Shown one piece after another: positions 4,741-7,030 of a stretch of 7,030 bases of DNA. Source of the stretch: CAZQQU01 sp964595625 (GTDB taxonomy: Bacteria > Bacteroidota > Bacteroidia > Flavobacteriales > Flavobacteriaceae); contig CAZQQU010000030.1 in NCBI GenBank assembly GCA_964595625.1, forward strand, positions 1 to 7,030, read 5' to 3'. Position numbers and translations under genes: made by a program. The number at the start of each line of letters is the position of its first letter. The stretch's first letter is position 1. The notes beneath the pieces are model-generated. The model searched no databases and was not told the origin of the DNA. It saw only the letters and a program-made list of their open reading frames with translations.

Positions 4741-7030
4741 TTTTCGTTCTGTTCAATAATCTGAATTTTATCAATCTCTTTCATCAATCTGTCTGTTTCT
4801 GTCAATGCCACAATGATTTTTTGATAATGCAAAATGTCGTCAAACTCCAATTTGCGGTCTTTACGGTCTTTGAGCCATTTTTGAGCTGGTTGATAACCAC
4901 CAATGTAAAACTCCCAAGCCACTTGTGGTACATTGTCAAAATATTGGGTTTCGTTGATGTACACTTTGCCGTCTTTGTATTTTGGTTTGCCTACTTCATT
5001 ATTTCCGTCTATTGGATATTGCGTAATGTATTGCTCAACCGTTGGACTTTCCAATAAATGAATTTGGCGTATTTCGCCACCTAATTTTACCAATTGCCAA
5101 AAAGTGTCTTTTTCTTTTGGATAGGGAACTCTTGGAAAATCAATCTTTAAAAACTCTTTGTATGTTGAACGGTATGTTGGCGAATGCAAAACCGCATAGA
5201 TATAATCTAAAATGTCAATTGGTGCAAAGGTGTTTTCGGTGGTTTCTTTCTCGTTGGTGAAAGTTAAACCTAATTTCTCTGCTATTTGATTTACAATTTC
5301 TGCTTTTAGATTTGGCGTTCTTTCTTCTGATTGTTCAAGAATTTGTTGACCGCTGGTTTCGGGATAAAGGTAAAGTGGAAATATATAACCAGTTTCTTTG
5401 GTTTGTAAAGAGACAGTACATCTTTCAATGATAGAATCAGTAACTAATATATGTTGAAAATCAAAAGTACTTTGTTGACGACAAGTTGACAACGCCAAAT
5501 TATCTTTTAATAAGTGTTTAATAGTGTTATAGCTTGCCCGTCTTTGTAAATTAATGTCATAATATGTGAATCGTGAATCAAATGGTCGGTATAAAATTTT
5601 CATCAGCTTATCTGTGCTAAAGGATGCTTTGATTAAATTATCCTTAAACTTAAAACTAGTAGTATTAGTGATTTTATACTTTTCTAACTCCTTATTATCA
5701 CTTTTGTTTATAAAAACTCTTTCTATCTTTTCTTTCAATGAATTGAGGTTATAATCGATAAAAAAACTATCTCTTCCCGTTTCTATGCCAGTGTTATATT
5801 GTTGGAAAAGACTATCCATTTTGAAACCCTGTACATATTCTTTCTGGCCACTTATGTCCTTTTTTATAAAGAAGAAATTTGGCTCATTGGGAGCTAATTC
5901 GTTCCATTGGATTGTTTTTAAATTATTCTCGTTTAAATAATCATATTTAAATTCTCTCCTGCCTTGTAGATCAGAATGAAAAACTTTTCCTAATTCATTA
6001 TTTTTTTTCTTTCCATTTTTCACAAAAACATTTATGGATACCCCTTGCATAATGTCAAAAACATTTTGGTCTGGCGAACCATCAGGACAAACTTCTTTTT
6101 TCTTGGCATTTCCATGTAAATCCAAAATATAGATTTTATCAAAACTCTCTAACAAATATTTTCGCATTTGTCGGTGTGTTATACCATCTATAAAACTGTT
6201 GTTGGAGATGTATGCTAAAACACCGCTTCCATTTTTATCAATAAAATGTTGACCGTAACGAATAAATTTGATGTAATCATCGGAAAGAGGTTGTATGTTT
6301 TTTTCGTTTAAATCCTTTTTGTAATCGGCAATCAAACTATCTATCCAATCATTTTTATTTGTGCTACTTACAGCATATGGTGGATTTCCAATCACACACA
6401 TCACAGGCGTATCTCGTTTGATATGGTTAGCTTCGTTTGCTTCGGAGCTTAACCAATTCGCAAATAAAGTTCCTGTATCTTGGTGATGTTCTTCTAAACT
6501 GTTGGTAAGGTAAACTCTGAATCTTTGGTTTGTTGTTGGTTTGTAGCCTGTTTCGGTCAATAGTAAATCCAATTTTAAATGTGCCATTGCATAACTTGCC
6601 ATTAGCAATTCAAAACCGTTCAAGCGTGGCAATAAATGGGTTTCTACATAATTGCTCCAAATGCCTTGTTGTCCTTGAAATTTTTTATGAATGTGTTTTA
6701 CCACTTCTGCCAAAAAAGTTCCTGTTCCTGTGGCTGGGTCAAGAATTTGTACTTTGTGTACTTCTTGCTCCACTTTTTTGCCTTGCACATTTACTTTTAT
6801 TTTGGTTTTGCTCGTGTCTGCCAAACCTTGAGGCAAATCGAATTCGGTTTTTAGAATATCATCTACCGCCCGAACGATGAAATTTACAACGGGTTGCGGT
6901 GTGTACCATACACCACGTGCTTTACGTAGTTTCGGGTCGTATTCACTTAGGAACGTTTCGTAAAAATGGATGATGGGGTCTTCCATTTTGGTGGATTTCC
7001 CATAGTTCTTCAAAATTTCTTCTACGTTAC
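4737..7030 (-). CDS. Type ISP-like restriction-modification enzyme, C-terminal methyltransferase and target-recognition half (partial)
   Basis: The visible part has about 764 codons and is cut by the right edge. The frame is open upstream of the TTG at 7011-7013 (NVEEILKNYGKSTKMEDPII), so that TTG is an internal leucine, not a start. Counting from the TTG, EYDPKLRKARGVWYTPQPVV (24-43) is the N-terminal methyltransferase motif, DPATGTGTF (92-100) is the S-adenosylmethionine-binding motif I, and NPPY (210-213) is motif IV of N6-adenine methyltransferases. The region after about 330 should hold the target-recognition domain. The C-terminus (FYIGGYQPAQKWLKDRK, then HYQKIIVALTETDRLMKEID) is typical of the Type ISP C-terminal domain. 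Such enzymes carry nuclease, helicase, methyltransferase and recognition domains on one chain of about 1,600 residues. The missing half should lie just beyond 7030. A simpler Type IIG-like methyltransferase-nuclease is a less likely alternative. The stop overlaps the HEPN-like gene start. Confidence 0.88.
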   Translation of the reverse strand, partial: NVEEILKNYGKSTKMEDPIIHFYETFLSEYDPKLRKARGVWYTPQPVVNFIVRAVDDILKTEFDLPQGLADTSKTKIKVNVQGKKVEQEVHKVQILDPATGTGTFLAEVVKHIHKKFQGQQGIWSNYVETHLLPRLNGFELLMASYAMAHLKLDLLLTETGYKPTTNQRFRVYLTNSLEEHHQDTGTLFANWLSSEANEANHIKRDTPVMCVIGNPPYAVSSTNKNDWIDSLIADYKKDLNEKNIQPLSDDYIKFIRYGQHFIDKNGSGVLAYISNNSFIDGITHRQMRKYLLESFDKIYILDLHGNAKKKEVCPDGSPDQNVFDIMQGVSINVFVKNGKKKNNELGKVFHSDLQGRREFKYDYLNENNLKTIQWNELAPNEPNFFFIKKDISGQKEYVQGFKMDSLFQQYNTGIETGRDSFFIDYNLNSLKEKIERVFINKSDNKELEKYKITNTTSFKFKDNLIKASFSTDKLMKILYRPFDSRFTYYDINLQRRASYNTIKHLLKDNLALSTCRQQSTFDFQHILVTDSIIERCTVSLQTKETGYIFPLYLYPETSGQQILEQSEERTPNLKAEIVNQIAEKLGLTFTNEKETTENTFAPIDILDYIYAVLHSPTYRSTYKEFLKIDFPRVPYPKEKDTFWQLVKLGGEIRQIHLLESPTVEQYITQYPIDGNNEVGKPKYKDGKVYINETQYFDNVPQVAWEFYIGGYQPAQKWLKDRKDRKLEFDDILHYQKIIVALTETDRLMKEIDKIQIIEQNEK

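Noticed and set aside
6530..6880. 116-codon plus-strand frame
   Set aside because: It lies antisense within the conserved methyltransferase motifs. The hydrophobic content reflects the reverse complement of the coding strand, not a gene.
7011..7013. TTG as start of a 758-residue methyltransferase
   Set aside because: The frame is open to the right edge (NVEEILKNYGK continues in frame) and the family has large N-terminal nuclease and helicase domains, so the protein is cut by the window.
1..7030. CRISPR array, tRNA, transposase or attachment site
   Set aside because: No regularly spaced direct repeats, tRNA-like folds, transposase motifs or terminal inverted repeats were seen.

Overview
The window looks like a chromosomal accessory region of a Bacteroidota bacterium, most likely a flavobacterium-like organism. 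The evidence is the AT-rich coding style, mostly weak or absent Shine-Dalgarno sequences, and RHS sequences of the Bacteroidota type (NVNYQYNIRGWLTDINN, YDFGARNYDPALGRWMNVDP, NNPVRYIDPDGR). The organism assignment is an inference from style. All supported genes lie on the minus strand, so the reading order is from the right edge (7030) to the left edge (1).

Right part, 7030 to about 3694: a probable defence operon. It opens with the C-terminal half of a Type ISP-like (single-polypeptide, Type I-like) restriction-modification enzyme. This half carries the adenine methyltransferase and target-recognition part; the nuclease and helicase part must lie beyond the right edge. A 4-bp stop/start overlap leads into a 251-residue protein with a HEPN-type RxxxxH motif (RDEIVH). 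That gene overlaps by 19 bp a 75-residue protein with two membrane segments. A 23-codon hydrophobic small ORF with a good ribosome-binding site follows.

Left part, about 3704 to 1: a chain of at least three RHS polymorphic-toxin cassettes, each lacking the normal 5' end of an RHS gene. Cassette C (3704-2932) is the last part of an RHS core plus a short tip that appears frameshifted, followed by a four-helix membrane protein, the likely immunity protein. A strong hairpin terminator (2816-2847) separates it from cassette B (2782-397). Cassette B is a long RHS core fragment with a probable JAB/JAMM-like toxin tip (HTHP motif), followed one base later by a predicted lipoprotein, the likely immunity protein. 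Cassette A (354-1) is another core end. Its new tip is put out of frame by a run of eight C (eight G on the coding strand) and runs off the left edge.

The three core ends are homologous at the protein level but clearly divergent in DNA. They therefore look like an archive of tips from different RHS genes rather than a fresh tandem duplication. The two points most worth checking are the frame breaks in cassettes A and C, where an open reading frame continues in another frame, and the coupling of a HEPN-like protein and small membrane proteins to a Type ISP enzyme. No RNA genes, CRISPR arrays, transposase genes or attachment sites were seen, and no gene-free stretch exceeds 300 bases.
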